From NCBI RefSeq assembly GCF_022919835.1, contig NZ_CP095074.1, positions 2,108,001 to 2,172,000 on the forward strand: a stretch of 64,000 nucleotides of DNA. Direction: 5' to 3'. The notes under the pieces were generated by a model. The model was not told the origin of the DNA, did no database searches, and worked only from the letters and a program-made list of their open reading frames with translations. The translations under genes and the position numbers were made by a program. This stretch comes from Halobacillus shinanisalinarum. GTDB taxonomy: Bacteria; Bacillota; Bacilli; Bacillales; Halobacillaceae. How positions within the stretch are numbered: position 1 is the first letter of the stretch; each line of letters begins with the position of its first letter. Shown piece after piece: positions 16,487-26,114 of the stretch.

Positions 16487-16579
16487 TTATAGCAAGTCGC
16501 TGATATCCACACCAATATTTCCGGAATCGTTGACACTGCCGTTTAGAATGTCGCTTAAAATTTGCGTAATATCTTGCAC
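16487..16579 (-). CDS. Acidic 30-aa peptide, array copy 1 (promoter-proximal)
   Basis: This copy starts with GTG behind GGGAGGTGAGACT and encodes a peptide beginning MQDITQILSDILNGSVNDSG and ending NIGVDISDLL. It differs from copy 5 by many synonymous changes (ACG/ACA, TTA/TTG, GAT/GAC, TCC/TCT, GGA/GGC) yet keeps the core peptide, the clearest sign in the array of purifying selection on protein. It lies about 40 bp downstream of a sigma-D-like promoter. Confidence 0.8.
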   Translation of the reverse strand: MQDITQILSDILNGSVNDSGNIGVDISDLL

Positions 16580-16620
16580 AGTCTCACCTCCCTTATCTTT
16601 CTGCATATAGCTATCGAATC

Positions 16621-16647
16621 AAATAGGCAATTGGATCACTTTTTTTA
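16621..16647 (-). promoter_or_regulatory. Sigma-D-like promoter in front of the peptide array
   Basis: On the minus strand TAAA (16647-16644) is separated by exactly 15 nt from GCCTATTT (16628-16621). The B. subtilis sigma-D consensus is TAAA-N15-GCCGATAT, so 10 of 12 positions match. Initiation would give a leader of about 35 nt before the first GTG. A perfect 7-bp inverted repeat (TTTATAG/CTATAAA) lies just upstream. No equally good sigma-A promoter was found. Confidence 0.4.
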
Positions 16648-16834
16648 TAGTTTTTTTTAAAACAATCTATAAATTGATCTAAACCCACTTTTATAACAAA
16701 GCCTGAATTCCTTTTATGACAGGAAAAATTGCACCTTTAAAAGGTTAAGAATAACTAAAGAAATCTTATCAAAAATTTTTTTGATTCTACCTCCGTGACA
16801 ATAAAGTTGTTCTCTTTATTAAGCAATCGCCCTC

Positions 16835-17226
16835 TTATCCTGAAGACTCGGCTTCAAGACACTTGTGTCCGTTTCTGAAAGCCCCTCTACCTTTGATGAG
16901 ACTAAGTAAATTTTCCCTATTGTTTGGATTCTGTAGAGTTAGGCAAAAGTTTTCGATCATTTCGTATTCATGAATTTCATATTTGATGGTAGTTGTTTGT
17001 ATTTCATTGGATGATCAACAATATCATAGGCCAATTTTAAATCATCCTTCTGCCAATCAGGTAAACCGTCCATTACATCCATAGGTTCTTCCTCTTCTGC
17101 TGTATGTAAATCTAGTTCAGGCAAGGACACAATTCGTCCAGTATTTACATTTAAAAAGGCAAGATATTCCTTCATTTGCCTGTCCATTCCTTCTACAATA
17201 CCTTTAATAATTACGGAAGTTGACAT
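16835..17226 (-). pseudogene. UPF0158-family protein, frameshifted
   Basis: The first frame encodes 89 aa with the UPF0158 pattern (IIKGIVEGMDRQMKEYLAFLN at the start, then acidic EEEEPMDVMDGLPDWQKDDL and LAYDIVD), stopping at 16957. The expected continuation is present in the next frame: HEYEMIENFCLTLQNP then NRENLLSLIKGRGAFR, to a stop at 16835. The breakpoint is near 16968 (KFMN read in place of the expected KFxIHEY), consistent with a small deletion. After GRGAFR the usual family C-terminus (RFKD...) is replaced by unrelated residues, so the gene is doubly damaged. Function of UPF0158 is unknown. Confidence 0.7.
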
Positions 17227-17441
17227 CTAAATCCCACCAGTGATTTTCTAATCCAAACGCTAGAAAATACGATTTATTATGGCTTGTCAATAAGTGTGAC
17301 CTCTCTTAACTGACAAAACACCATTATGGCTTAGCTTGAATCAGCCTTACTTTTTCCTGCATTCACTCAATTATTATGCATATAAACCACCTTCTACACC
17401 CATGCTAAAAAAATGATCTATCAACGGAAAGAGGTGCCACA

Positions 17442-18869
17442 ATGGGTTGGTTATCAATTATTCCTTTCGTTGTCGTAATTATTGCGGCAATTTGGACAAA
17501 GCAGGTGGTTCCGAGCTTACTATTTGCCGTGATTGTTGCCGGTTATTTAGCAGAGCCTCACTGGTTAAATGGTATGCTTACTGCTGTGCAATTCATTATC
17601 CAAGGGCTTCAAGATGAAAATAATTTAAAAATCATCATTTTCCTATACGCTTTTTCCGCCATGATTGGTCTTGTACGTATGTCAGGGGGAATTAAAGGAT
17701 TTGTTAAGGCAGCTACAGAAAAGATAGAGAATAAGCGAGGAGCATTTATATTATCATGGTTGTCTGCCGTAGGAACGTTTAGTACACCGAGTTTTCGTAT
17801 TGTGACGATCGGTCCAGTAATGAAGGCGATGCGCAAGAAAATTCCGATGTCAAAACAGGAGATCGGTTTCGTTATTGAAACGACGGCCTCGCCACTCGTG
17901 GCTGTTATACCTGTTGCGACAGCGTTTGTGGGTTACATGACATCGGTTGTAGAGCTATCCATTCATCAGGCTGGGACATCTGGAGACCCCTATACCCTTT
18001 TTTTACAAAGTATTCCGTTTAACTTCTTTGCCTTTGCGATGCTGCTTCTCGGATTTTATTTAAGTTTCTTTCATCGTTCGAAAAAAAAGGCAACAGATGC
18101 GGAGAAAAAAAGTAATCAAGGAGACAATGTGCAGGACAATCAGGACGATGATGACAAGTGGGAGGATTGTCACCCCTCCCTGAAAAAAGATCTCCCTGCA
18201 AAGCCATGGAATTTGATAATGCCACTTGCGAGCGTCATTATACTTACGTTTGGATTTATGTATGCGATCGGCGTCGAAAAAGGAAAGTCGGGATTTCAGG
18301 CGTTAATTAATGATAATGTGCTAGGTGCCATGGTATTAGCGGTTGTCTTAACACTAATTTGGTTTGTCGTGTACTTGAAATTTTCTAAGGAACCGCTTCG
18401 CAAACAGATGAATGAGTTGATTGAGGGCGGCAACGAGATGATGGGGGTTATCTTGTTGCTTGCGATGGTGTGGGGACTGAGTAAAGGAACTGAGGCACTT
18501 GGCTTTGCGGAAACGATCTCCAGTTGGTTCAATTGGATTCCATCTGGATATGTAGCTGTTGTTATTTTTGTTTTAGGTTGTGGACTTGCCTATTTCATTG
18601 GTTCAGCATGGGGCGCATGGGGAATTCTGATGCCTGTTGCGCTTTCTATCGCGGTAACGGCGGGCAGTTTTCTCCCCATTGTGATAGGTGCCGTGTTTGC
18701 AAGTGGAACGTTTGGTGCCTTTGCTTCCCCCCTTAGTGATGATACGAATACGACGGCCGGAATTTTGAACTTAAATACGATTGAGTACGCTAAATTCAAA
18801 CTGAAGCCGGGGTTGATGGCGGCAGGTGTGGCAGCTTTAGGTTATTTAGCACTAGCGCTCTTCATGTAG
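17442..18869 (+). CDS. nhaC: NhaC-family Na+/H+ antiporter
   Basis: This 475-aa, roughly 11-helix membrane protein has the NhaC family landmarks: SAVGTFSTPSFRIVTIGPVM near 110, ETTASPLVAVIPVATAF near 148, GSAWGAWGILMPVA near 390 and FASPLSDDTNTTAGILN near 425. A strongly acidic cytoplasmic loop (about 215-245, rich in Asp/Glu/Asn) separates two membrane halves. It would exchange cytoplasmic Na+ for H+, important for salt and alkali tolerance; some family members exchange malate/lactate instead. The start ATG follows AGAGGTG. It is monocistronic with a strong terminator. Confidence 0.9.
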   Translation: MGWLSIIPFVVVIIAAIWTKQVVPSLLFAVIVAGYLAEPHWLNGMLTAVQFIIQGLQDENNLKIIIFLYAFSAMIGLVRMSGGIKGFVKAATEKIENKRGAFILSWLSAVGTFSTPSFRIVTIGPVMKAMRKKIPMSKQEIGFVIETTASPLVAVIPVATAFVGYMTSVVELSIHQAGTSGDPYTLFLQSIPFNFFAFAMLLLGFYLSFFHRSKKKATDAEKKSNQGDNVQDNQDDDDKWEDCHPSLKKDLPAKPWNLIMPLASVIILTFGFMYAIGVEKGKSGFQALINDNVLGAMVLAVVLTLIWFVVYLKFSKEPLRKQMNELIEGGNEMMGVILLLAMVWGLSKGTEALGFAETISSWFNWIPSGYVAVVIFVLGCGLAYFIGSAWGAWGILMPVALSIAVTAGSFLPIVIGAVFASGTFGAFASPLSDDTNTTAGILNLNTIEYAKFKLKPGLMAAGVAALGYLALALFM

Positions 18870-18903
18870 AAAAATCCTCACCAACGGTGGTGAGGATTTT
18901 TCT
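18869..18903. terminator. Terminator of the NhaC gene
   Basis: AAAAATCCTCACC and GGTGAGGATTTTT form a symmetrical stem immediately after the stop; it could also work on the minus strand, though argF ends 110 bp away. Confidence 0.88.
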
Positions 18904-19013
18904 ACATAATGAGAGCGTTTGTCTTGGAAAATGGAGCGTTCAGGATGAAAAGGGAGCGCTTGACTTGAAAAATAAAGTGCTCACGCTCACCAGGGAGAGA
19001 ACGCAATCTATCC

Positions 19014-19964
19014 TTAACCAATCACAGATTGGAGGACTGCTTTTTGTACATGCAAGCGGTTTTCAGCTTGCTGGAAGACAGCAGATCGCGTTCCGTCAAT
19101 GACACTTGCGGTAACCTCCTCTTCACGGTGTGCTGGAAGACAGTGTAAAAAGTGTACATCAGCTTTAGCTTCTTTTAATAACTCATCATTGACTTGAAAT
19201 CCTTGGAATGCTTGCATGCGTTCTTCTGCTTCTTTCTCCTGCCCCATGCTCGCCCAGACGTCTGTATACACAACATCTGCACCCTCAACAGCCTTCATAG
19301 GATCATCTTCTACAACAACAGACCCACTATTTTCTACTGCCACTTGCTTCGCTTTTGCTAAAATGTCAGTATCTGGTCCATATCCTTTTGGTGAAGCAAT
19401 AACGATGTCCATGCCCATCTTCGCTCCAAGAATCATAAATGAATGAGCCACATTATTTCCGTCGCCAACATAAACGGCTTTAACCCCAGCCAATCTCCCT
19501 TTTAATTCTAGAATTGTAAAAATGTCTGACAGCGCCTGACAGGGATGGTATTGATCACAGAGTCCATTAATGACAGGGATAGTGGCATGCTTGGCAAGCT
19601 CCTGAAGCTTTTCATGTGATGTCGTTCGATACATGATAGCGTCGACATAGCCTGATAAGACTTTTGCTGTATCTGAAATTGTTTCGCCACGCCCGATTTG
19701 GATGTCCCGGGAATTCAAGTAAAGTGCATGGCCGCCCATTTGAAACATACCCACTTCAAAAGAGACACGGGTACGCGTTGACGACTTTTCAAAAATCATG
19801 CCTAGTGTCTTTCCCGCTAAGATGTTGTTATGAGGATTTTCTTTTAAATGTTGCGCTTGCGCGAGCAGCCCGGATATGTCTGTTTGGGAAAAGTCGAGCC
19901 ATGTATTTACATTTTTCCCCTTCAATGAATAAGTGTGGTTCATCATTTCATACATTAAATTCAT
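19014..19964 (-). CDS. argF: Ornithine carbamoyltransferase
   Basis: This 316-aa enzyme carries STRTRVSFEV (carbamoyl phosphate binding), HPCQALSD and HCLPAHR, the OTCase signatures. It joins ornithine and carbamoyl phosphate to citrulline. The start overlaps the carB stop by 4 bp (ATGA), with GGAG inside the end of carB. It is the last gene of argC-J-B-D-carA-B-argF, the same order as in B. subtilis. No argG or argH follows, so the last two steps must be encoded elsewhere. Confidence 0.96.
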   Translation of the reverse strand: MNLMYEMMNHTYSLKGKNVNTWLDFSQTDISGLLAQAQHLKENPHNNILAGKTLGMIFEKSSTRTRVSFEVGMFQMGGHALYLNSRDIQIGRGETISDTAKVLSGYVDAIMYRTTSHEKLQELAKHATIPVINGLCDQYHPCQALSDIFTILELKGRLAGVKAVYVGDGNNVAHSFMILGAKMGMDIVIASPKGYGPDTDILAKAKQVAVENSGSVVVEDDPMKAVEGADVVYTDVWASMGQEKEAEERMQAFQGFQVNDELLKEAKADVHFLHCLPAHREEEVTASVIDGTRSAVFQQAENRLHVQKAVLQSVIG

Positions 19965-22900
19965 CCTAATTGCACTCCTTCTCTTGGACTCCCAGGCAAC
20001 GGGGTCGGTCTGTACGGGTTTGAATGCAATGAAGTTATATAAGCTTCAAAGGTTTCCTTTTGACTGAAAACGGTAATTCCGTATTTCAATGCCTGGATTC
20101 TTCTTTCCTTCGCTTCCGCTGTTTGCTGATCATTTACATATATACTCGCTTCCTTTGTCTGAACCCATTCTGAAAATGGAAGTTTATTCGGTGACTTCTC
20201 ATGTGCGAAAGTAGTTTCCGCAAAACATACGTTTTCCTCATAAAAGTGCGGCAGATGTTCAAATACTTTGGCCAGTGCTTCCTGGACAGTCTGCCCGAGG
20301 CACATGCCTTCACCGGTTGATTTCATATTAGCATTCAGTTTGTGATCAAGCTCTGGTAAAGCATGGTCGGAAAACAGCGGGTACTTAATGGCCACATGCT
20401 GAAATTCCGGTTGTGGTAATTTGCTTATTTGAAGAGAATCATCACCAGCAAGAATACGTGTCGCAAGATCAATCAATGAAGTGTTTGATACTTTACTGAC
20501 GATCGGCACCGTACGGCTGGCACGCGGATTTACTTCAAGCACATATGCCGTGTCCTCAGTTAAGAGGAATTGAATGTTCATAATGCCTTTATAAGAGACA
20601 TGCTGTACTATTTTTAAAGCGTATTCCTTGATCGTTTCCTTCACGCTTTCATTGATGGTTGATGGAAAAATGGCCATACTATCGCCAGAATGAATCCCTG
20701 ATGGCTCAATGTGCTCCATAACTTCCGGGATGAAAGTGTCCTCTCCATCAGCCGCCAGGTCCACCTCTACTTCCTGACCTGTTAAAAATTGATCAAGCAC
20801 GATTGGATAGTGACGGGCTTCTGTTTCCGCAAGGGCCGCCTTGAGTTCGTGTTCGCTATTCACTTTCACCATGCCTTGTCCGCCGATGACATAGGATGGG
20901 CGGCACAGGAGTGGATACGTATAGGAGCTTGCTGCGTCCAAGGCTTCCTCCATCGTGTGGCACATCGCCCCGGGAATGTGCGGAATATCTAGACTTTTTA
21001 ACAAGGAATAAAATTGATCACGGTCTTCAAGTTGGGCGATCGTATCAACTGTGACTCCGGTAAGTGGTAGCCCTGCTTCTTCAAGTTGGGCCGCAATGTT
21101 GATCGCGGTTTGGCCGCCGAATTGGGTGTAGATGTGGTCGATATGTTCGTGTGCGACGATTGCTTCAATGACTTCTTTGTTGATTGGTTCAAAATATAGG
21201 CGGTCAGCGGTTTCGTAATCGGTGCTGACGGTTTCTGGATTGTTGTTAATCATGATCGTCGTCCAACCAAGCTCCCGCAATGTTTCGATGGCTTTGACGG
21301 CACTATAATCGAATTCGACGCCTTGGCCGATCCGGATCGGTCCAGCCCCGATGATGAGCGCTTTTTTATCGGATTTGAGCGGCTCGATTTCGTTGTTGCC
21401 TGAATAAGTAGCATAGGCGTAGTTGGTGGCCGCTTCAAATTCAGCGGCACAGGTGTCGACCATCTTGTAGCTCGGATAAAGATTATAATTTTTCCTTAGT
21501 TGTGTGATGGTTTCCTCGTTCGCCTTGATCAGCTTGGCGATCGAGTGATCTGTAAATCCATAAGTTTTTGCCTGTTGCAAAAGTTCCGTTGGCAAGGTTT
21601 CACTCGTGTACGTTTGAATCGATTGCTCCATTTGCACAAGGTTTTTCAGAATGTTTAAGAAAAATAGATCAATCGCTGTTTCGTTGTGGATATGTTCCAT
21701 CGTATTCCCTTGACGAAGCAGTTCTAAAATGGCGAAATAGCGCAGATCTGTTGGGTGTTTCAAGTGTGTCATCAGGTTACTTGGATCAAGTGCTGGAATC
21801 GTCTGATCAAGGGACTCGATGGCTTTTTGAAAAGCGCCTTCTAGTGTGCGGTCAATCGCCATCACTTCACCAGTTGCCTTCATTTTCGTACCAAGCTTAC
21901 GGTCAGCTTGAGGAAATTTATCGAACGGCCATCTTGGGAATTTAACGACAACGTAATCGAGTGCTGGCTCAAAGCTTGCGTATGTTGTTCCAGTCAGTGG
22001 GTTTTTCAACTCATCAAGGGTATAACCAAGAGCTATTTTTGTTGCCATTTTAGCGATCGGGTAGCCGGTCGCTTTGGATGCAAGTGCAGAGGAACGACTT
22101 ACCCTTGGATTGACTTCGATAACATAATATTGCTGACTGTTTGGATCAAGAGCGAACTGTACGTTGCAGCCGCCAATCACCTCTAGTTCAGAAATAATTT
22201 CAAACGCCGCTGTTCTGAGCATTTGATATTCTTGATCTGTTAGTGTTTGTGATGGGGCCACTACGATGGAATCACCTGTATGGACACCAACGGGATCGAA
22301 GTTTTCCATGTTACAAACGGAAATACATGTGCCATTCTTATCGCGCATCACTTCATATTCCACTTCTTTAAATCCAGCGATGCTTTTCTCAATGATAATC
22401 TGACCGATTGGGCTCGCTTTCAGACCATTTTGAATCAGGTCTTTTAACTCTACTTCGTTATCGGTAATCCCGCCCCCGCGTCCGCCAAGGGTATAAGCAG
22501 GGCGACTAATGACGGGATACCCTACACGTTTGGCAAAAGCTACAGCCTGATCCACGCTTACGATTACTTCACTTTCGGGAACAGGCTGGTTGAGTTCGCT
22601 CATCAGCCCACGAAACAATTCGCGGTCTTCTCCTTGCTGGATCGAGGATACACTCGTACCTAAGAGCTCTACTTGATAGGTTGCTAAAATACCATGCTTA
22701 TCAAGCTCGACCGCCAAGTTCAACGCTGTTTGCCCTCCGAGTCCAGCAAGTAATGCGTCTGGTTTTTCTTCTTTTATAATCGCTTCGATACTGTTCACCG
22801 AAAGCGGTTCACAGTAGACAGCATCTGCCATCTTGGTATCCGTCATAATCGTTGCAGGATTATTGTTAACGAGCACAACTTCGTACCCTTCTTCTTTGAG

Positions 22901-22993
22901 AGCGAGACAACCTTGGGTTCCAGAGTAATCAAACTCTGCCGCCTGCCCGATCACAATTGGCCCTGATCCGATCACGAGAATCTTCTTAGACAT
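19961..22993 (-). CDS. carB: Carbamoyl-phosphate synthase, arginine-specific large subunit
   Basis: This 1010-aa protein has two homologous ATP-grasp halves (KKILVIGSGPIVIGQAAEFDYS at the start, KALIIGAGPIRIGQGVEFDYS near 550) and a short C-terminal regulatory region. At about 1010 residues it is shorter than the pyrimidine paralogue (about 1070), consistent with reduced allosteric control in arginine-specific forms. It makes carbamoyl phosphate from glutamine-derived ammonia, bicarbonate and 2 ATP for argF. It overlaps carA by 8 bp and argF by 4 bp. Confidence 0.96.
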   Translation of the reverse strand: MSKKILVIGSGPIVIGQAAEFDYSGTQGCLALKEEGYEVVLVNNNPATIMTDTKMADAVYCEPLSVNSIEAIIKEEKPDALLAGLGGQTALNLAVELDKHGILATYQVELLGTSVSSIQQGEDRELFRGLMSELNQPVPESEVIVSVDQAVAFAKRVGYPVISRPAYTLGGRGGGITDNEVELKDLIQNGLKASPIGQIIIEKSIAGFKEVEYEVMRDKNGTCISVCNMENFDPVGVHTGDSIVVAPSQTLTDQEYQMLRTAAFEIISELEVIGGCNVQFALDPNSQQYYVIEVNPRVSRSSALASKATGYPIAKMATKIALGYTLDELKNPLTGTTYASFEPALDYVVVKFPRWPFDKFPQADRKLGTKMKATGEVMAIDRTLEGAFQKAIESLDQTIPALDPSNLMTHLKHPTDLRYFAILELLRQGNTMEHIHNETAIDLFFLNILKNLVQMEQSIQTYTSETLPTELLQQAKTYGFTDHSIAKLIKANEETITQLRKNYNLYPSYKMVDTCAAEFEAATNYAYATYSGNNEIEPLKSDKKALIIGAGPIRIGQGVEFDYSAVKAIETLRELGWTTIMINNNPETVSTDYETADRLYFEPINKEVIEAIVAHEHIDHIYTQFGGQTAINIAAQLEEAGLPLTGVTVDTIAQLEDRDQFYSLLKSLDIPHIPGAMCHTMEEALDAASSYTYPLLCRPSYVIGGQGMVKVNSEHELKAALAETEARHYPIVLDQFLTGQEVEVDLAADGEDTFIPEVMEHIEPSGIHSGDSMAIFPSTINESVKETIKEYALKIVQHVSYKGIMNIQFLLTEDTAYVLEVNPRASRTVPIVSKVSNTSLIDLATRILAGDDSLQISKLPQPEFQHVAIKYPLFSDHALPELDHKLNANMKSTGEGMCLGQTVQEALAKVFEHLPHFYEENVCFAETTFAHEKSPNKLPFSEWVQTKEASIYVNDQQTAEAKERRIQALKYGITVFSQKETFEAYITSLHSNPYRPTPLPGSPREGVQLG

Positions 22994-24053
22994 AGGCTTT
23001 CTCCCCTTTCGTTGTTGTCACTAGCTCGAAGAAGTTATCGAATAACCATAGTGCATCCTCAGGTCCTGGCTTCGCTTCCGGGTGAAACTGTGCAGAGAAA
23101 ATCGGTAAGCTATCATGCTTCAGCCCTTCAACCGACTGATCATTCACATGCGTAAAACAGATGTGGAGTGCTGTATTTTCCAGGCTATCTTCATCTACAA
23201 CGTAATTATGGTTTTGTGAGGTTAGAAACACTCTCCCTGTTTTGAGATCTTTCACCGGATGATTAGCTCCACGATGACCGAAAGAAAGCTTCTTCGTATC
23301 CGCTCCAAATGTGAGAGCAATCACTTGATGACCGAGGCAAATGCCTAGTGTCGGGTAAGATTCAAGTACGATCTTCAACTTTGGCAAAAAAGATGCGGTG
23401 TCCTTTGGGTCTCCTGGACCGTTTGAGAGAACGACACCATCTGGGCTGAGTTCATCTATGGCATGGAGTTCAGTGAAGGGGACAACCGTCACGCGAACAC
23501 CTTTTTCTAAAAGACGGGTTAAAATCGACTGTTTGAAGCCAAAATCGATTAACGCGATGTGTTTGGTGCCTTGGCCGTAAGTGGTTGGTTCTTCACCTTT
23601 TGCCTGGAAAATTTGTTCTTTGGCAGGGAGACCTTTAGGCTTGGTTGGTGTCGTTGCCAGTGCGGCCTGGCGGGTTCCTCCTGTGCGGATCGCTTTTGTA
23701 ACTTCTCGAGTATCGACGGCTGTTAGAAAAGGGATCCTTGCTTTTTGCAGATAGTCTTTAAGAGAAGTTGTAGCTTTGTAATGTGACGCTGTATCGGCGC
23801 ACTGAAGCATGACAACACCTTTCACCTGTGGTTTGCTGCTTTCGAAATCATCTTCATTGATGCCGTAATTCCCGATGAGCGGGTAGGTGAAGACGACGAT
23901 TTGGTCCTGATAGGATGGGTCTGTCAACACCTCTTGATATCCAGTCATACCGGTGAAAAAGACGATTTCTCCTTCGACGGGGTCAGCCCAATCTTCAGAT
24001 GCTTCGCCTTGAAATTGTTGACCGTCTTGTAAGGTAAGATATCCTTTTTGCAT
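22986..24053 (-). CDS. carA: Carbamoyl-phosphate synthase, arginine-specific small subunit
   Basis: This 355-aa glutamine amidotransferase subunit has the N-terminal CPSase domain (GEIVFFTGMTGYQEVLTDPS) and a class I GATase domain with nucleophile Cys in LGICLGHQ and His-Glu in FHPEAKPG. It hydrolyses glutamine and channels ammonia to CarB. The start follows GAGGTG; the stop overlaps carB (ATGTCTAA). Confidence 0.95.
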   Translation of the reverse strand: MQKGYLTLQDGQQFQGEASEDWADPVEGEIVFFTGMTGYQEVLTDPSYQDQIVVFTYPLIGNYGINEDDFESSKPQVKGVVMLQCADTASHYKATTSLKDYLQKARIPFLTAVDTREVTKAIRTGGTRQAALATTPTKPKGLPAKEQIFQAKGEEPTTYGQGTKHIALIDFGFKQSILTRLLEKGVRVTVVPFTELHAIDELSPDGVVLSNGPGDPKDTASFLPKLKIVLESYPTLGICLGHQVIALTFGADTKKLSFGHRGANHPVKDLKTGRVFLTSQNHNYVVDEDSLENTALHICFTHVNDQSVEGLKHDSLPIFSAQFHPEAKPGPEDALWLFDNFFELVTTTKGEKAYV

Positions 24054-24117
24054 AGCTAAACACCTCGCTGTACGTTGTTATTTATAGGTTGCGGGCTCAC
24101 CGCTCTGTTTTGTTAAA

Positions 24118-25302
24118 TTAAAGGGTTGTATTTTCAACATTGGCTTCCGCTCGGGTTGTGTATTTGCTTTGTTGTAGTACGGATTCAATTCGTTGAGCTG
24201 CTATTTGTAGTTCCTCATAGGATACATTTAAAGGTGGCAGCAAGCGTAAGACTTGTGCTCCTGCAGGGACGGCAAGTAAACCTTTTTCTCTCAGCTCTTC
24301 GATGATCGCCGGAACTGGTGTATTCACTTCAATGCCAATCATTAGTCCCTGGCCGCGTATTTCGTGGACAGGTGCCAAGGGAAGCAGACGCGCTTGCAAT
24401 TCCTTTTGAAAAAAAGCTCCTCGTTCCTCGACTTCCTTTAAAAAATGATAATTAAATACCGTCCCAAGTGTAGCTTTCACAGCAGTCATACCTAATGGGT
24501 TTCCTCCAAATGTTGAGCCATGTGAACCTGGATTGAAGGAAGCTGCTAGTGGTTCCTTACCGATCATCGCCCCAACTGGGAAGCCACTCCCAAGGCCTTT
24601 TGCGGAGGTTACAATGTCAGGATCGAGCTCCACATGCTGATACGCAAAAGGGGCACCTGTGCGTCCGATTCCTGTTTGTACTTCATCGATAATGAGCAAA
24701 GCACCAATCTCCTGACATTTCTGCTGAACGGCTTCAAGAAACTTAGGGGTTCCAGCTACAACGCCGCCTTCTCCTTGGATCACTTCAACCATAATGGCTG
24801 CTGCATCATCATTTTGGAGTTGTTGTAGTGCTTCCACATCATTAAATGGCAAGTATTCAAACGTCGGCAGCAATGTTCCGAAGCCTTCGTGAACTTTATC
24901 TTGCCCTGTTGCACTCATCGTTGCGAAGGTTCGCCCATGAAAGGATTGCTTAAAGGTGATAATCTTCTCTTTGCCTGTATGTTTTCGTGCCAGTTTGATT
25001 GCTGCTTCATTGGCCTCTGCCCCACTATTACAAAAGAATACATAATCTAGATTCGTCACGTTTGTTAGAAGCTCTGCTGCTTCCTGCTGTATAGGGATCT
25101 CATACAAATTCGACACGTGCCACAGTTTATTAAGCTGCTCCTCCATCGCTTGTTGGACAGCTGGAGGACGATGGCCTAAATTGCACACCGCAATGCCTGA
25201 TACAAAATCCAAGTATTCTTTTCCTTGATCATCCACAACCGTCGTTCCGTTCCCCGATACAAGTGTCAGTGGAAATCGATTGTATGTTGGAAATAAACTC
25301 AT
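24118..25302 (-). CDS. argD: Acetylornithine aminotransferase
   Basis: This 394-aa class III PLP aminotransferase shows [45 protein letters not shown] and the PLP lysine in [14 protein letters not shown]. It converts N-acetylglutamate semialdehyde to N-acetylornithine. The start overlaps the argB stop by 4 bp, with GGAGGAGG inside the 3' end of argB. Confidence 0.95.
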   Translation of the reverse strand: MSLFPTYNRFPLTLVSGNGTTVVDDQGKEYLDFVSGIAVCNLGHRPPAVQQAMEEQLNKLWHVSNLYEIPIQQEAAELLTNVTNLDYVFFCNSGAEANEAAIKLARKHTGKEKIITFKQSFHGRTFATMSATGQDKVHEGFGTLLPTFEYLPFNDVEALQQLQNDDAAAIMVEVIQGEGGVVAGTPKFLEAVQQKCQEIGALLIIDEVQTGIGRTGAPFAYQHVELDPDIVTSAKGLGSGFPVGAMIGKEPLAASFNPGSHGSTFGGNPLGMTAVKATLGTVFNYHFLKEVEERGAFFQKELQARLLPLAPVHEIRGQGLMIGIEVNTPVPAIIEELREKGLLAVPAGAQVLRLLPPLNVSYEELQIAAQRIESVLQQSKYTTRAEANVENTTL

Positions 25303-26114
25303 TCAACCTCCTCCTTTCGCTTTGATCGAATTTTTGTCCCGACCATTTGGTCCTGCTGAATCAGTGGCTGTTCTCCGCTTACTATCCTCACTTCCTGAAG
25401 TTGATCAGACAGCGCCTCGACAGCTGACTTCACCTTCGGAATCATCCCTCCGTATATCCCACCATTTTCTATCAGTGAGGTTATCTCGCTTGGCGTAGTT
25501 TCCTTCACGACAGCACCTTGACGCATGATTCCGGGTACATCTGTCACAAATAACAATTTCTCAGCATTCATAGCCTTGGCTACTGCTGCCGCTGCAAGAT
25601 CCGCATTAATATTGAGGGTTTGCCCGCCTTGCGTTTTTCCAAGTGGGGCAAGGACAGGCAGATAATCCGCCTCCAGAAACCGGAGCAGCAGATCGGTTTC
25701 TACCTGTTCAATCTTTCCGACATAGCCCCATTTTTGCTGATCAACATAGCTTGCAGTTAATATCGATGCATCAGACCCCTTTATACCAACCGCCCGAATC
25801 GATTGCCTCCCAAGATTTGAGGTGATTTGCGCGTTCACCTTCCCGCTCATCACCATTTCAACCACTTCAAGACTCTCTGTTGTGGTTTTTCTAGAGCCCT
25901 CATGGAACTCGGATTCAATTTTCAGACGGTCCAGCATCGACGTAATCGCCGGACCTCCACCATGAACAATGATGCAATGGTAATGCTTGCGCAGCACCGT
26001 AAAGCTTTGGTAAAACTCTTCTGATAACCGATCAAGCATGCTCCCTCCAAGCTTCACAACAACAAAAGGCTTCTCGTTACGTTCGGTAGCTAGCGTTAAT
26101 TTTGACATAGTCAT
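25299..26114 (-). CDS. argB: Acetylglutamate kinase
   Basis: The protein has the amino-acid kinase fold: [23 protein letters not shown] and [15 protein letters not shown]. It phosphorylates N-acetylglutamate. As drawn (271 aa) it begins with an ATG 38 bp inside argJ and has about 14 extra N-terminal residues compared with known ArgB proteins, which usually begin directly with the KxGGS strand. A later start such as the next ATG or the GTG just before KLGGSM is possible, and no strong SD settles this. Confidence 0.92.
   Translation of the reverse strand: MTMSKLTLATERNEKPFVVVKLGGSMLDRLSEEFYQSFTVLRKHYHCIIVHGGGPAITSMLDRLKIESEFHEGSRKTTTESLEVVEMVMSGKVNAQITSNLGRQSIRAVGIKGSDASILTASYVDQQKWGYVGKIEQVETDLLLRFLEADYLPVLAPLGKTQGGQTLNINADLAAAAVAKAMNAEKLLFVTDVPGIMRQGAVVKETTPSEITSLIENGGIYGGMIPKVKSAVEALSDQLQEVRIVSGEQPLIQQDQMVGTKIRSKRKEEVE

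Larger units (their letters stand above)
15715..16579 (-). repeat. Tandem array of six 30-codon ORFs
   Basis: Six copies of a gene-plus-leader unit occur on the minus strand. The five distal copies repeat at intervals of 138-140 bp with 46-47-bp spacers; the first copy is separated by 121 bp. Each unit carries its own ribosome binding site (GGAGGTGA), start codon, 30 codons and TAA. The invariant peptide core is TQILSDI-x-NGSVNDSGN. Spacers are also similar, so the array arose by tandem duplication, while synonymous differences between copies show selection on the peptide. Confidence 0.92.

Noticed and set aside
15715..16579. CRISPR-like regular repeats
   Set aside because: The repeat unit is about 140 bp, contains an SD, start codon, 30 sense codons and stop, and differences are mostly synonymous; there are no spacers and no cas genes.
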